Shown here in pieces: positions 46,873 through 56,063 of a DNA stretch of 64,000 bases (position 1 is the stretch's first letter; the number at the start of each line of letters is the position of its first letter). A program made the position numbers and the translations under genes. The stretch is from Lepidonotus clava. Its lineage: Eukaryota; Annelida; Polychaeta; Phyllodocida; Polynoidae. The stretch lies in NCBI GenBank assembly GCA_936440205.1, contig OW387140.1, positions 22,069,659-22,133,658 of the forward strand, read 5' to 3'. A model generated the notes under the pieces. It searched no databases and was not told the DNA's origin. It was given only the letters and a program-made list of their open reading frames with translations.

Positions 46873-49800
46873 ATGTCAGCCACCGGTGAATTTGAGGCTT
46901 CTTCTAACGCCCAGCCTCAATCTTTGCGGCCCGCAGGACACGATGTGTCAACATCATATACAGGAAATGTGGAAAACCGCCACCAGGTAGGTGATTCCTT
47001 AGACGGGGAGGCACAGAGACAGGGGGCTTCAACCAGACCCAAGCAGCTCTGCCCCGAAGGTATTCATAATTACCAAACCCGTGGCAGAGGTAAACCATTT
47101 TCCTGGCACCTAGGGTCCAAAGATAGGCCGGTTCTTGACGAAGGACTTGAAACCCTAACACACTCGGGACGAGTTGAAGGGTGGAACCGTCTCAAAGACT
47201 ACCAGCAATATTGGAATCCGGGGTATGTGCCACCCACGGGCCACGAACCTGGTGCTAGCTCTCACTCTACTTATGGACCCGATGCGAACAATCCGTGGTG
47301 TAGTCAAGGAGTTCCCTATCGTTTACTACCTGCAGCAGGAGGACAAGGTGAACAGGAAACTTTCGATGAGGATTACTTACTTCCCATAGGGGACAGGAAA
47401 AATCGACAAAACACCGCAGATAACTCCAGCCCATCAGGGGGGAGACGCCCCGCAAATCCGGTAATTCAACCTGATGGGAATTCTCTCACCTATCCACATC
47501 CCCAACGACTTGAGTCTATCAGTCACCCGCTGGTAACACCGACTCACCCCAACCCGGGGGCGTCCATTCCTTATTCCACTGTAGTTAAAAGGAAAACAGT
47601 AGGTAGGGACAGGGGAGCGGAAAGGGAAACCAAGGGAGACAGCGACAAAGTAGGCAACTTACAACCCTATCGGTTAACCTATGATATTGGGGAGAACTTG
47701 GACGACGCTAATAAAGGAGCAAAAGCTCGAGTTCCAGATCTGGGGTTGGATGGGTATGATTCTAACCCGGCAGAAATAATAAGGAAGTTAGCAGAATCAG
47801 GCCCCGAAGAGCATGAAGAGTTAGAGAGGTTAAGCGATCAGGATAAAGCAGAAGGGGAAGATAGAGATGAGGAAGGTAGTACGGTAAAGAAAGCCTATCA
47901 CGTAGGAGAAGGGGACATTGCAGCCCTTGAGCCGTATGATAAATACGAAAGCGAAAACGAGGAAGGAGATAGTGAAACAGAACAAGCTGTCGCAAATGTC
48001 AGAGAAGGTAATCCTAATAGAAAACTACCTAGAGGAGAGAAATCACGCTCGTCATCATTTGAACTTATTACCGAGGATGTTTTGGGCATAGGTAAGAAAG
48101 ACAAACCAGTGAGCGAGGACGAGATTAGTGTAGAGGAAATCCCTGTAAGGGAACAGTGGGACAATCACGATATACAAAACCTCCACGAAGATAATATGGC
48201 GGAGGGAGGTGAACCTTTGGTGGATCTAATAGGAGAAAGGGGTGACCAAAACCAACTTCAGCAACCCGGTGAAGGGGGAGCTAGGGGTGTAGATCCGGGG
48301 GCATTGCAACTTAATCGTGGGATAAACCCTGGGGGACTTCAGCAAAATGATGGGGGTGACCAACCGGGCCAACAACCCGGCCAAGCTGCGCTAGCAGGAG
48401 GCGGGATAGACCTTGGGGCCGTACGGCAAAATATGCTGTATCCTTTCCTAGCACAAGCAATGGGAATCAATCCACTAGCAGGCCAGGGAAGAGCGGGTAA
48501 TCAACAAGGCCAACTGGCTCTGGGAGGCCAAATTAATCAGGCGAATCCACCAGGGCCTAACCCTCCTATAAACCAACAGGGTCAGCAGGCACAAGGAGGC
48601 CAGAATAATCAGGCAAACCCACAAGGACCCAATAACCTTCCTCCAAATCAACCCAACAACCCTCCTCAAAACCTTCTCAATAACCTTCCCCCAAACCAAC
48701 CCAACAACCCTCTTTTGAATCAACCCAATCCACCGAACCCACCAGGGCAGAACAATCCGCCAAACCCTCCGAATCCTCCACAACCCAACCAACCAGGTCC
48801 GCCAGGTCCGCCAGGACAGAACAACCCCCCAAACCCTCCAAACCCTCCGAATCCGCCATACCAACCAAATATTTGGGATATTCTACCACAGCTAGGTTTG
48901 GCACTGGGTCAAGTACCATCGCCAGTGCGTGAAACGACCCACAACGGTCACCAAAGGGGACCAAACATTAGGTTACCGTGGTTTAGTGGAAAGGAAGATG
49001 AGCAGATAGAAAAGTATTTCAGGGAATTGAGGCGACTGAAAGCTATCTATGACTGGTCGAACGCCCATCTCCTGAATATGGCGCTTTTAGGCCTAAAGGG
49101 AAGGGCGGACGACTGGGCAGGAGCGTTAGCTGAGAGTGAGAAAGACACATTTGAGAAACTAGAAGCTCAGATGACAAAGATCTTCGGTGATCGAAGAGCT
49201 AAGTGGCAGAAACACGCAGAGTTCTGTGCCCTTAAACAAGGAAAGGACCAGAGTGTGATTGAATTTGCAGGTGTCTTGAAACAAAAGCAGGTTAAGGCAG
49301 AAGCGAGTGAAAGCATGATGTTAGCCGTGTTTTTAGAGGGATTAAAGCAGGGCGTAGCCAGACAAGTAGCTATACTGGACCCTAAGTCGTTCACCGAAGC
49401 GGTGCATTGTGCAACGAGACTAGAATCGTTGGACAAAGGCAAAGGGGGAACTAAAATATCCAATGCAGTGAGCGAGCTGGCTGGAAGCCAAGCGTCAGAG
49501 GAGACCGCAGCCCTAAACTCCATCTCTGAACGGTTTGGAGTGGTGCTGGCCCGACTGGAGGCCGCCCCATGGTTTCAGAAACCAAAGCCGGGGCAAAGCG
49601 GATCTCCCCAGAACAGTGGTGGTTATAAACAGCAAGATTATGAAAGGAAAGATAAGTATGAAAGTCAGAAAGATGAAAGAAACTTAGACCTGAAGGCCAA
49701 AACCAATAAAACCCCGAGCAGAGAGGTAGACAAAGCAAAGAATGTGCAAACTCAGCAGAAAGGGGAGAGGCCTAGATTACCGTTCGATGAAAGTAAGTTT

Positions 49801-49935
49801 TGCATTATTCACCAACAGCATGGTCACTCTACTGAGGCGTGCTTATGGTTGAAGAATAGATTGAGAGAAAAACCACCGCGTATGTATAAAGATGGAAAGC
49901 CTAGTGGTACCGAGCAAAAGAGCCAGGGAAACTAG
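46873..49935 (+). CDS. gag: Gag polyprotein
   Basis: About 1020 residues from the first in-frame ATG, roughly two to three times usual Ty3/gypsy Gag length. The first 700 residues are an extension: a mixed N-terminus, an acidic Glu/Asp-rich section (about 320-450) and a Pro/Asn/Gln-rich section with NPPNPPG-type repeats (about 480-690). The capsid-like domain follows at about 700-860 (LPWFSGKEDEQIEKYFRELR, LGLKGRADDWAGAL). A CCHH-type knuckle CIIHQQHGHSTEAC lies near the end (about 977-990). The product would form the particle and bind RNA. A short upstream ATG frame at 46844 overlaps the start. It ends at a TAG that directly follows the slippery heptamer. Confidence 0.88.
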   Translation: MSATGEFEASSNAQPQSLRPAGHDVSTSYTGNVENRHQVGDSLDGEAQRQGASTRPKQLCPEGIHNYQTRGRGKPFSWHLGSKDRPVLDEGLETLTHSGRVEGWNRLKDYQQYWNPGYVPPTGHEPGASSHSTYGPDANNPWCSQGVPYRLLPAAGGQGEQETFDEDYLLPIGDRKNRQNTADNSSPSGGRRPANPVIQPDGNSLTYPHPQRLESISHPLVTPTHPNPGASIPYSTVVKRKTVGRDRGAERETKGDSDKVGNLQPYRLTYDIGENLDDANKGAKARVPDLGLDGYDSNPAEIIRKLAESGPEEHEELERLSDQDKAEGEDRDEEGSTVKKAYHVGEGDIAALEPYDKYESENEEGDSETEQAVANVREGNPNRKLPRGEKSRSSSFELITEDVLGIGKKDKPVSEDEISVEEIPVREQWDNHDIQNLHEDNMAEGGEPLVDLIGERGDQNQLQQPGEGGARGVDPGALQLNRGINPGGLQQNDGGDQPGQQPGQAALAGGGIDLGAVRQNMLYPFLAQAMGINPLAGQGRAGNQQGQLALGGQINQANPPGPNPPINQQGQQAQGGQNNQANPQGPNNLPPNQPNNPPQNLLNNLPPNQPNNPLLNQPNPPNPPGQNNPPNPPNPPQPNQPGPPGPPGQNNPPNPPNPPNPPYQPNIWDILPQLGLALGQVPSPVRETTHNGHQRGPNIRLPWFSGKEDEQIEKYFRELRRLKAIYDWSNAHLLNMALLGLKGRADDWAGALAESEKDTFEKLEAQMTKIFGDRRAKWQKHAEFCALKQGKDQSVIEFAGVLKQKQVKAEASESMMLAVFLEGLKQGVARQVAILDPKSFTEAVHCATRLESLDKGKGGTKISNAVSELAGSQASEETAALNSISERFGVVLARLEAAPWFQKPKPGQSGSPQNSGGYKQQDYERKDKYESQKDERNLDLKAKTNKTPSREVDKAKNVQTQQKGERPRLPFDESKFCIIHQQHGHSTEACLWLKNRLREKPPRMYKDGKPSGTEQKSQGN
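49926..49935 (+). promoter_or_regulatory. -1 frameshift site at the gag-pol junction
   Basis: GGGAAAC (49926-49932) lies in the gag frame as G GGA AAC and is followed at once by the gag stop TAG. The pol frame is the -1 frame and is open through this site. GGGAAAC is a known -1 slippery heptamer (used for example at the gag-pro junction of Mason-Pfizer monkey virus). A downstream pseudoknot was not established. Confidence 0.7.
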
Positions 49936-52900
49936 AGGATGGGTCCGTTCATTCCACGATAGAATTAGGCGCAGTGGACGGACCGGCTAGAAGAGAGATA
50001 GGAGACGAAGCATTTTTCTTAACGCTAAGATTTAATGATCAGAAAGAGGTTAAGTCTTTGGTAGACACTGGGACGAGTGATTGCTTCATGTCTACCTTTT
50101 GTAAGCAGCAGATCCCTAAACAATGTATTCTAGACGAATGGAAAATATCAAAAGGAAACATCAGTTTGGCAGACAATTCATCTCAGGCGATACTAGAACA
50201 AATTAGGTGTAAGTTTTCGATCCAGGGATCAGTGGTTTGCTATGATTTCAACATAGTGGACGATCTATGTCACTCTATAGTAATCGGTAGAAACTTATTA
50301 ACAGTGCTTCGTTCAGATTTATCTCTACCAGGCGCAAAGATAGAAGTGTTTTGTGGAAACCCCATAGTTAGCAAAGAAACAGTGAAAATTCCGCCGGGAA
50401 ATGAATGCATCATACCGGTTACCACCCGAGAGCCGCTGGGGTTAGACTCACCCGTGGCTTACTGCGCACCGGCAGTAACCGCACCTGTCCTAGTGGAGGG
50501 GTGCGTGAATACGGTGGGAAGTCAGTGGTGGATTAAAGTCATGAATCCGCTAGACAAAATGCAAGAAATCACTCCACATGAAGTGTTAGCTTTCGCAGAA
50601 GAATGCGCAGTGCCTGAGGTAAATCAAGATCAGATAGAAGAGTTCCTAGACTTGTGTTATCTAACTAAAACAGAGACCCCAATGTCCATCTGTAGGATTT
50701 CTGTAGAAGTAATGAAAGACGCAGTGCAAATGGAAGGTAAATCCTCTGAGGAGAAATCCCGAGGTGAAATGGATGAAAATGTAAGTAAAATAGACCTAAC
50801 CGAGTCGTGTTTAGATGAAGAACAAAAGGTAAGGTTTAGACAGATGCTTAATAACAACAGAAATGCGCTAGCGTTCTCAATGGAAGAGTTAGGTCACTGT
50901 GAAATAGCGCCGATGAGAATCATTGTGGATGAGTCGCAGGGAGTAATAAGTTCTAGACCGTACCGATACTCTCCACAGAAAATGGATATCATCGATGAAC
51001 AAGTTAGGCAGCTCGTAGATATAGGTGTCATAGAACCCAGCGAGTCGGCTTGGCGAAGCCCGCTGGTGGTAGTGCAAAAGAAAGATGGCAAACCTAGGCT
51101 ATGTACAGACTTCCGCATGCTTAATCAAGTCACTTTCAAAGATAAATTTCCAATGCCCACAGCTCGATCACTTTTCTTATATATGGCTTGCAAGAAACCC
51201 ACTATGTGGACAGCTTTAGATCTGTTGAGCGGCTATCATCAATGTGTAATCGAAGAAGACAGTAGAAATTATACTGCCTTCGAAACCCCAATGGGTGTGT
51301 ATCAGTATAAGCGTGTATCTTTTGGCTTAGTTGGTGCGCCTTGGCAGTTTACCAAGGTGATGGCCATTGCGCTAAAAGGCTTGATTCCTAGAACATGCTT
51401 AGCATATCTAGACGACGTAATCGTCTACGACACCACCTTTGACGAACACCTGGCGAGTGTTGAGGTGGTTCTCCAAGCTTTAGCGAGAGCCAACCTCAAA
51501 CTGAAACCGTCTAAGTGTGAGTGGTGCCGCAGTGAGATTAATTTCCTCGGTCATGTAGTAAATGCCGAAGGGGTGGCTACCCAAAAGGTTACCACAGAAA
51601 AGATCACAGCCTTTAACCGCCCGCATAATGTGAAGACTATCAAGTCCTTTCTGGGGCTATGTAACTACTACCGACCGTTTGTCCCTAATTTCGCCGATCT
51701 AGCAAAGCCTTTAAACCGGCTGCTAAAGAAAGAAGTCTCTTTTGAATGGACAGAGGCCTGCGAGGAGGCATTTCAACAGTTAAAGAAACTGCTGACCTCG
51801 CCGCCCTTACTAATTCACCCAGATATAGGAGGGCATTTCTATTTATTAACCGATGCATCAGACGCCGCGTGCGGTGCAGCGGTTTGTCACAAACTAGATG
51901 AAATCTACCGTCCGGTTGCTTTCTGGGGGTGTACCCTCCGTGACGCCGAATTAAATTATTCGGTAACAGAGAAAGAGGCTCTGGCAGTAATTAAAAGTAT
52001 TAAGAACTATGAGGACATGTTGCAGGGAGCTAAAATCACAATAGTGACCGATCACAAACCGTTGATCCCCCTGCTACAAAGTGCCTACAAAGCCCCGTCA
52101 TCTCGGCTGAGACGGTGGGCTTTAGCGCTATCAGATTTTGATTTTGAAATCATTTATGAGCCAGGAGCGACTCATTTTCTACCGGACTATTTGTCTAGGG
52201 TCTATCATGAACATGTCCCAGGTGAAGAATATGAGCCCGCCGTGGGATGTGAATTATTTGAGGCCGAAATTCAGGATGAAGAGCTTTCTGTGGCTACGGT
52301 AATAAACGCACAACTCCAAGATGCTGAGTGCGCGCAGTTGATAGACTACCTTCAGGACGGAGACCTACCGCCAGATCCCCTTGAAGCTAGGCGAATAATG
52401 GACCAAGCTGATTTTGTGGGAATGATAGCACCAGGAGTGCTTTGTAGGTTCAACGTCAAAAGGTATAGCAAACACCAAGACCAACTGGTAAGGTTAAAAC
52501 CACGAATGATAGTTCCAGGAAGACTAATTCCCAAAGTCCTGAGGCTGTTACATAATGATATTCTAGCTGGGGGACATGTAGGGATCAGCAATCTTACTAC
52601 CAAAATCTCTGAGAGATTCTACTGGCGAAACATGAACGCCGATATAGTAGACTATGTGAAAGCCTGTGAGACCTGCTCTCTAAGGAGACGGGCTCCACAT
52701 TTCAAGGCCTTAGCCAAGTCTTGGGAAAGACCGACCCGGCCCTTTGAGGTGGTTCAGTGTGATTTTATTGGGCTGCTAAAGAGGGCTAGGGATGGGTCAA
52801 AATATATCATGACCTTCATAGATTTATTAACAGGTTGGCCAGAGGCTTTCACCACTAAAGACTCCACCGCGCAAACCGCGGCCAACTGTTTCCTAACCGG

Positions 52901-54215
52901 AATAGTGTGTCGGTATGGACGGGTAAACCGCCTGCACACAGACCGAGGAGCAGCCTTCCTCTCAGGGCTATTCCGGGAAATTACCACACGACTAGCGTGC
53001 AAACAGACGTTTACCACCGGGCGAATGCCGACAGGCAACGCCCGAGTGGAAAGATTACACAAAACAATCGAGAACCTGATCGCATATTATATTCCTGATG
53101 ATCACTGTAATTGGACTGACCTGCTTCCCATAGCGCTATGGACGGTTCGGTCCACGATCAGTGTGCGGTCGGGATACAGTCCTCACACCCTACTGTTTGG
53201 CAGGGATCCAATCAGTATGGGAATGCCTGAGCAGGGAACAATCCCTGAAACGCTAAATGACTGTGAATTCTTCATGCAAACAAAGGACAACATTGCTATG
53301 TTTAGGAATACGGCGGAAAGGGTCGTTCAAAACTATGAAAAAGATCTGAGAGTAAGAATTGATGAGCGGGCGCGGCCTACTCAGATGTACGAAGGTGACA
53401 TGGTATACATGTACGACCCTTTAGCTAGCGAAAACAAAGCGTCTAAGTTCTCAAACAGGTACACTGGGCCCTACCGGGTGATTGAAACTAAGGGGGATCA
53501 TCTCGTTAGACTAGTGTCGTTGAAAACTGGTAAACAAATACCACATTTGGTGAATATTTCGAAACTTAAGCCTGCACATGGGCCTTGGTCCCCAGCTGTC
53601 CCTCATGTTATACCCAAACTGGTGAGAGAAGCAATAACAACTAACTCAAAAGGGGCAGATCCTGACCGAAACCCTGAGTTGCATCACACCCCGTCAGGTG
53701 AAATTGCCAAAAAGGAAGGCAAAACTAGGGGTGCTGAGACTGAAAACTCAATGGGAACGACCGGTCCCCGTGAGCATGATGCAATTCCAATGGCCAGGGA
53801 GGTACCTACACAAAAACCTGGTCCAAGTCCCACTGATTTAGCAGAGTCAGATGGGCAATTCACTGATGGTCAGGGCGCCAGTGCGGACCCCGCACTGTTA
53901 CCAAACTCATCCTTTGTTCATAACAAAGCCGCCTGTGGACGGGGAGCAGCCGGCGCTAATGGACAGAGGAAACGCAAACGAGCTAAACGAAGGGGCAAAA
54001 GCCAGCCGCTGGTGGGGAGATCCCCTCCAGACAACAACAAGCCCATAAAATTGCCATGTGGTGATGCACCGATCATGGATACATCGGTGTTGAGCCCGGG
54101 AAAAACAGATGAGGGCCATGTCCCGACGAAAGGTGGCTATAACCTGCGTCGGAACCGTCGGCCTAACTACGCCGCTCTGTTCAACGAAGGGGAAAGTGAC
54201 GACATGGAAGATTAA
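49932..54215 (+). CDS. pol: Pol polyprotein: protease, reverse transcriptase, RNase H, integrase
   Basis: The frame has no early ATG, fitting expression by frameshift from gag. Counting from 49974: protease with VDTGTS near 30; RT from about 330 with AYLDDVIVY near 478; RNase H with LLTDASDAACGA near 627; integrase zinc-binding HHCC region at about 860-905; integrase core with CDFIG near 928, HTDRGAAFLSG near 988 and RVERLHKTIE near 1025; a GPY/F-type module (YTGPYRVI) near 1162. About 200 further residues at the C-terminus are polar, Pro/Lys/Arg-rich and of unknown role; no chromodomain was recognised. Domain order is that of Ty3/gypsy. Confidence 0.93.
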   Translation, partial: LEDGSVHSTIELGAVDGPARREIGDEAFFLTLRFNDQKEVKSLVDTGTSDCFMSTFCKQQIPKQCILDEWKISKGNISLADNSSQAILEQIRCKFSIQGSVVCYDFNIVDDLCHSIVIGRNLLTVLRSDLSLPGAKIEVFCGNPIVSKETVKIPPGNECIIPVTTREPLGLDSPVAYCAPAVTAPVLVEGCVNTVGSQWWIKVMNPLDKMQEITPHEVLAFAEECAVPEVNQDQIEEFLDLCYLTKTETPMSICRISVEVMKDAVQMEGKSSEEKSRGEMDENVSKIDLTESCLDEEQKVRFRQMLNNNRNALAFSMEELGHCEIAPMRIIVDESQGVISSRPYRYSPQKMDIIDEQVRQLVDIGVIEPSESAWRSPLVVVQKKDGKPRLCTDFRMLNQVTFKDKFPMPTARSLFLYMACKKPTMWTALDLLSGYHQCVIEEDSRNYTAFETPMGVYQYKRVSFGLVGAPWQFTKVMAIALKGLIPRTCLAYLDDVIVYDTTFDEHLASVEVVLQALARANLKLKPSKCEWCRSEINFLGHVVNAEGVATQKVTTEKITAFNRPHNVKTIKSFLGLCNYYRPFVPNFADLAKPLNRLLKKEVSFEWTEACEEAFQQLKKLLTSPPLLIHPDIGGHFYLLTDASDAACGAAVCHKLDEIYRPVAFWGCTLRDAELNYSVTEKEALAVIKSIKNYEDMLQGAKITIVTDHKPLIPLLQSAYKAPSSRLRRWALALSDFDFEIIYEPGATHFLPDYLSRVYHEHVPGEEYEPAVGCELFEAEIQDEELSVATVINAQLQDAECAQLIDYLQDGDLPPDPLEARRIMDQADFVGMIAPGVLCRFNVKRYSKHQDQLVRLKPRMIVPGRLIPKVLRLLHNDILAGGHVGISNLTTKISERFYWRNMNADIVDYVKACETCSLRRRAPHFKALAKSWERPTRPFEVVQCDFIGLLKRARDGSKYIMTFIDLLTGWPEAFTTKDSTAQTAANCFLTGIVCRYGRVNRLHTDRGAAFLSGLFREITTRLACKQTFTTGRMPTGNARVERLHKTIENLIAYYIPDDHCNWTDLLPIALWTVRSTISVRSGYSPHTLLFGRDPISMGMPEQGTIPETLNDCEFFMQTKDNIAMFRNTAERVVQNYEKDLRVRIDERARPTQMYEGDMVYMYDPLASENKASKFSNRYTGPYRVIETKGDHLVRLVSLKTGKQIPHLVNISKLKPAHGPWSPAVPHVIPKLVREAITTNSKGADPDRNPELHHTPSGEIAKKEGKTRGAETENSMGTTGPREHDAIPMAREVPTQKPGPSPTDLAESDGQFTDGQGASADPALLPNSSFVHNKAACGRGAAGANGQRKRKRAKRRGKSQPLVGRSPPDNNKPIKLPCGDAPIMDTSVLSPGKTDEGHVPTKGGYNLRRNRRPNYAALFNEGESDDMED

Positions 54216-54853
54216 CACAGGAAACCGTCGGCGGAGCGGCACCGTTAGCAGCAGCGCTAATGGAACAGGTGGCCCACCTCACGGTCACCCCGCCGCGCCC
54301 AGGGGCGTGGCAGGAAGGGGGGGGGGGGGGGGTGCGCGCACCGGGGGAGATACCAGTGGTTGGCGTCATCTCCTGTAACCGGACGCAAGCGCTCCCCACC
54401 TGAAACAAAATTCGGCTCCAAATTTGGGGGCAACACGAACAGGCGGATCTGTTATAATCTCGTGGAATCCGCGCCGACCCAGCAGTCGGCCCGTAACTCT
54501 GATCCTGTGCAGTCACTTCAGGTGATTGCCTTGCCTAGCCCAAACACTGGAGGAAACGGAGATAGACATTGATTCTATCCCCGGACAAAAGTTGGAGATT
54601 GACAATTTTCAATTCCCAACTTCTCCTAGGGCAGATAGACGGAACTTCAAGCCGGAATACAAATCCCTCCGACTCATGGGGAACTGCCTGGCCCTCCGGC
54701 CCCACAGTACTCCAAAGGGAACCACAACTTTCCCTGAGGATCCGGAGGGAAGGATCATAGTCCCTCTGAGAAGGAAACGAGTTAACCGTCCATACCGGAG
54801 GGCGGTGCCCGCTCGAGGGATGTTTGTAGGTCCTTTCTTCTAAAGCACACCCG
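54216..54853 (+). other. Spacer between pol and the accessory ORFs
   Basis: It includes a G-run at about 54318-54332 and a weak 105-codon frame (54526-54843) listed separately. Confidence 0.5.
54526..54843 (+). CDS. Small ORF between pol and env
   Basis: 105 codons. It contains ETEIDIDSIPGQKLEIDNFQ and a basic end (PLRRKRVNRPYRRAVPARG). No family recognised. It could be an accessory protein, part of a spliced product, or chance. Confidence 0.3.
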   Translation: MPCLAQTLEETEIDIDSIPGQKLEIDNFQFPTSPRADRRNFKPEYKSLRLMGNCLALRPHSTPKGTTTFPEDPEGRIIVPLRRKRVNRPYRRAVPARGMFVGPFF

Positions 54854-55825
54854 ATGAAAGAAAAGGCAACCGAGAAGGAAGGTACCAAGAAGCGTCCACC
54901 CCAGAATCTTAGGCGGTGGGGCTGGCCAGGCCGGGGCGGTGTCCGCCCGGACTCTACCGATACCGGAGTTGCCCGAAAGAAACCGAGGACGCCGGCTCGA
55001 CGGCCCAGCAGGGCAGCCACCGGAGGATCCAAGAAAGCTACCGGATCAACAGCAGCCAAAAAGAAGGCGGCGAACAAAGACTCTTACTGCCTATCTGAGG
55101 TGAGTGACTCGGAGCCCGAGCCAAAGCTGACTGTGGTGGCAAGGCCAGCCCAAAAGGGAGACATCGCCGCCAGGCCGGTACAAATCCAGACCGGGTGGTT
55201 TTGGGATCTGACTCAACCACTGTTCAAATTATTTGAGACTGTTGACGAGATTAGACGGACAGTGGGGCTGGAAGTGCCTAAGTTGGACAGACAGTTAGCT
55301 GAGGTTAAGGCCCAGGTCGCTCCATTTATACAAACTCCCAGTCAAACTTCTAAATGCGTCGGGGAAGACACCGGACGGCGGGCAACAAGAAGCGGCCAAC
55401 CTCTGCCCACACAGGAAAAGCAAGTGGGGCAAGAACACTTGGCCGCCGTCGTGCCGGGAGCAAGGGTGGAGTCAGCGCACGGGCAACACGCACCAACCCC
55501 ACCGGTGGGAGTCGAGCCGACAAAGACTCCCCTCCTCCACCACTTGCAAGCCGCCGACCCCGCCTGTTTAGACTTGAGCAGCTTGACGCCGAGCTGCAAC
55601 GTCAGTCCGTCGCCACTGCTATGGAATCAACAGCAGTGGGCGCCAACCAACCCACCGGGGGGACCCCTGTGGCCGAATCAGCCTCAGACAACAAATCCAC
55701 CACAGGTACCGCAACTGTTCCCACTAAGTCAGCCGTCGTACGAACCAACGGGGGCCGCCCAGGATTGGAGCCTGCTGGCCCAAAACCCCTCAGAGCAATG
55801 CGCGCTTCGTCCTGCGAACGTATGA
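54854..55825 (+). CDS. Accessory ORF, basic N-terminus
   Basis: 323 codons. The first 75 residues are Lys/Arg/Ala/Thr/Pro-rich (KKPRTPARRPSRAATGGSKK), like a histone H1 tail or nuclear localisation region. About 113-158 is a conserved-looking amphipathic stretch (WFWDLTQPLFKLFETVDEIR). The rest is Pro/Gln-rich. No family recognised. Its last 472 bases overlap another open frame. Confidence 0.55.
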   Translation: MKEKATEKEGTKKRPPQNLRRWGWPGRGGVRPDSTDTGVARKKPRTPARRPSRAATGGSKKATGSTAAKKKAANKDSYCLSEVSDSEPEPKLTVVARPAQKGDIAARPVQIQTGWFWDLTQPLFKLFETVDEIRRTVGLEVPKLDRQLAEVKAQVAPFIQTPSQTSKCVGEDTGRRATRSGQPLPTQEKQVGQEHLAAVVPGARVESAHGQHAPTPPVGVEPTKTPLLHHLQAADPACLDLSSLTPSCNVSPSPLLWNQQQWAPTNPPGGPLWPNQPQTTNPPQVPQLFPLSQPSYEPTGAAQDWSLLAQNPSEQCALRPANV

Positions 55826-55923
55826 GGAATCTAATGATCACAGTTACGAAGGACGAGACTGGAACCATCAAGCGCGTTGTGAATGCCAGCGGGCGGAGCC
55901 TTTATGAACATGTCCCGAACTAA
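55354..55923 (+). CDS. Accessory ORF overlapping the previous one in another frame
   Basis: 189 codons, Arg/Gly/Ser/Thr-rich at the start, with a more ordinary end (MRNLMITVTKDETGTIKRVV). No family recognised. The overlap of two long open frames recalls the accessory-gene zone of complex retroviruses, but the low-complexity composition could also keep both frames open by chance. Confidence 0.45.
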   Translation: MRRGRHRTAGNKKRPTSAHTGKASGARTLGRRRAGSKGGVSARATRTNPTGGSRADKDSPPPPLASRRPRLFRLEQLDAELQRQSVATAMESTAVGANQPTGGTPVAESASDNKSTTGTATVPTKSAVVRTNGGRPGLEPAGPKPLRAMRASSCERMRNLMITVTKDETGTIKRVVNASGRSLYEHVPN

Positions 55924-56063
55924 GCGGATTAAAAGGCCTACCAGGGAGGCGTACTTTGGCGCGTGGCTGATAATTGTGCGAAGAAGAACAGTGGCAACTT
56001 AATTGTGGTAGTGTTCCTGGGTGAGTTACAAACTTTGGCTTCCTCGGAGATATACTATAAACA

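Noticed and set aside
48475-48864. 129-codon minus-strand ORF opposite gag
   Set aside because: A shadow of the Pro/Asn/Gln-rich repeat in gag; the Trp/Arg-rich reading is what the reverse of such codons gives.
54535-55077. 180-codon minus-strand ORF opposite the pol-env spacer
   Set aside because: Low-complexity reverse reading of the basic, Pro-rich accessory ORF; no domain.
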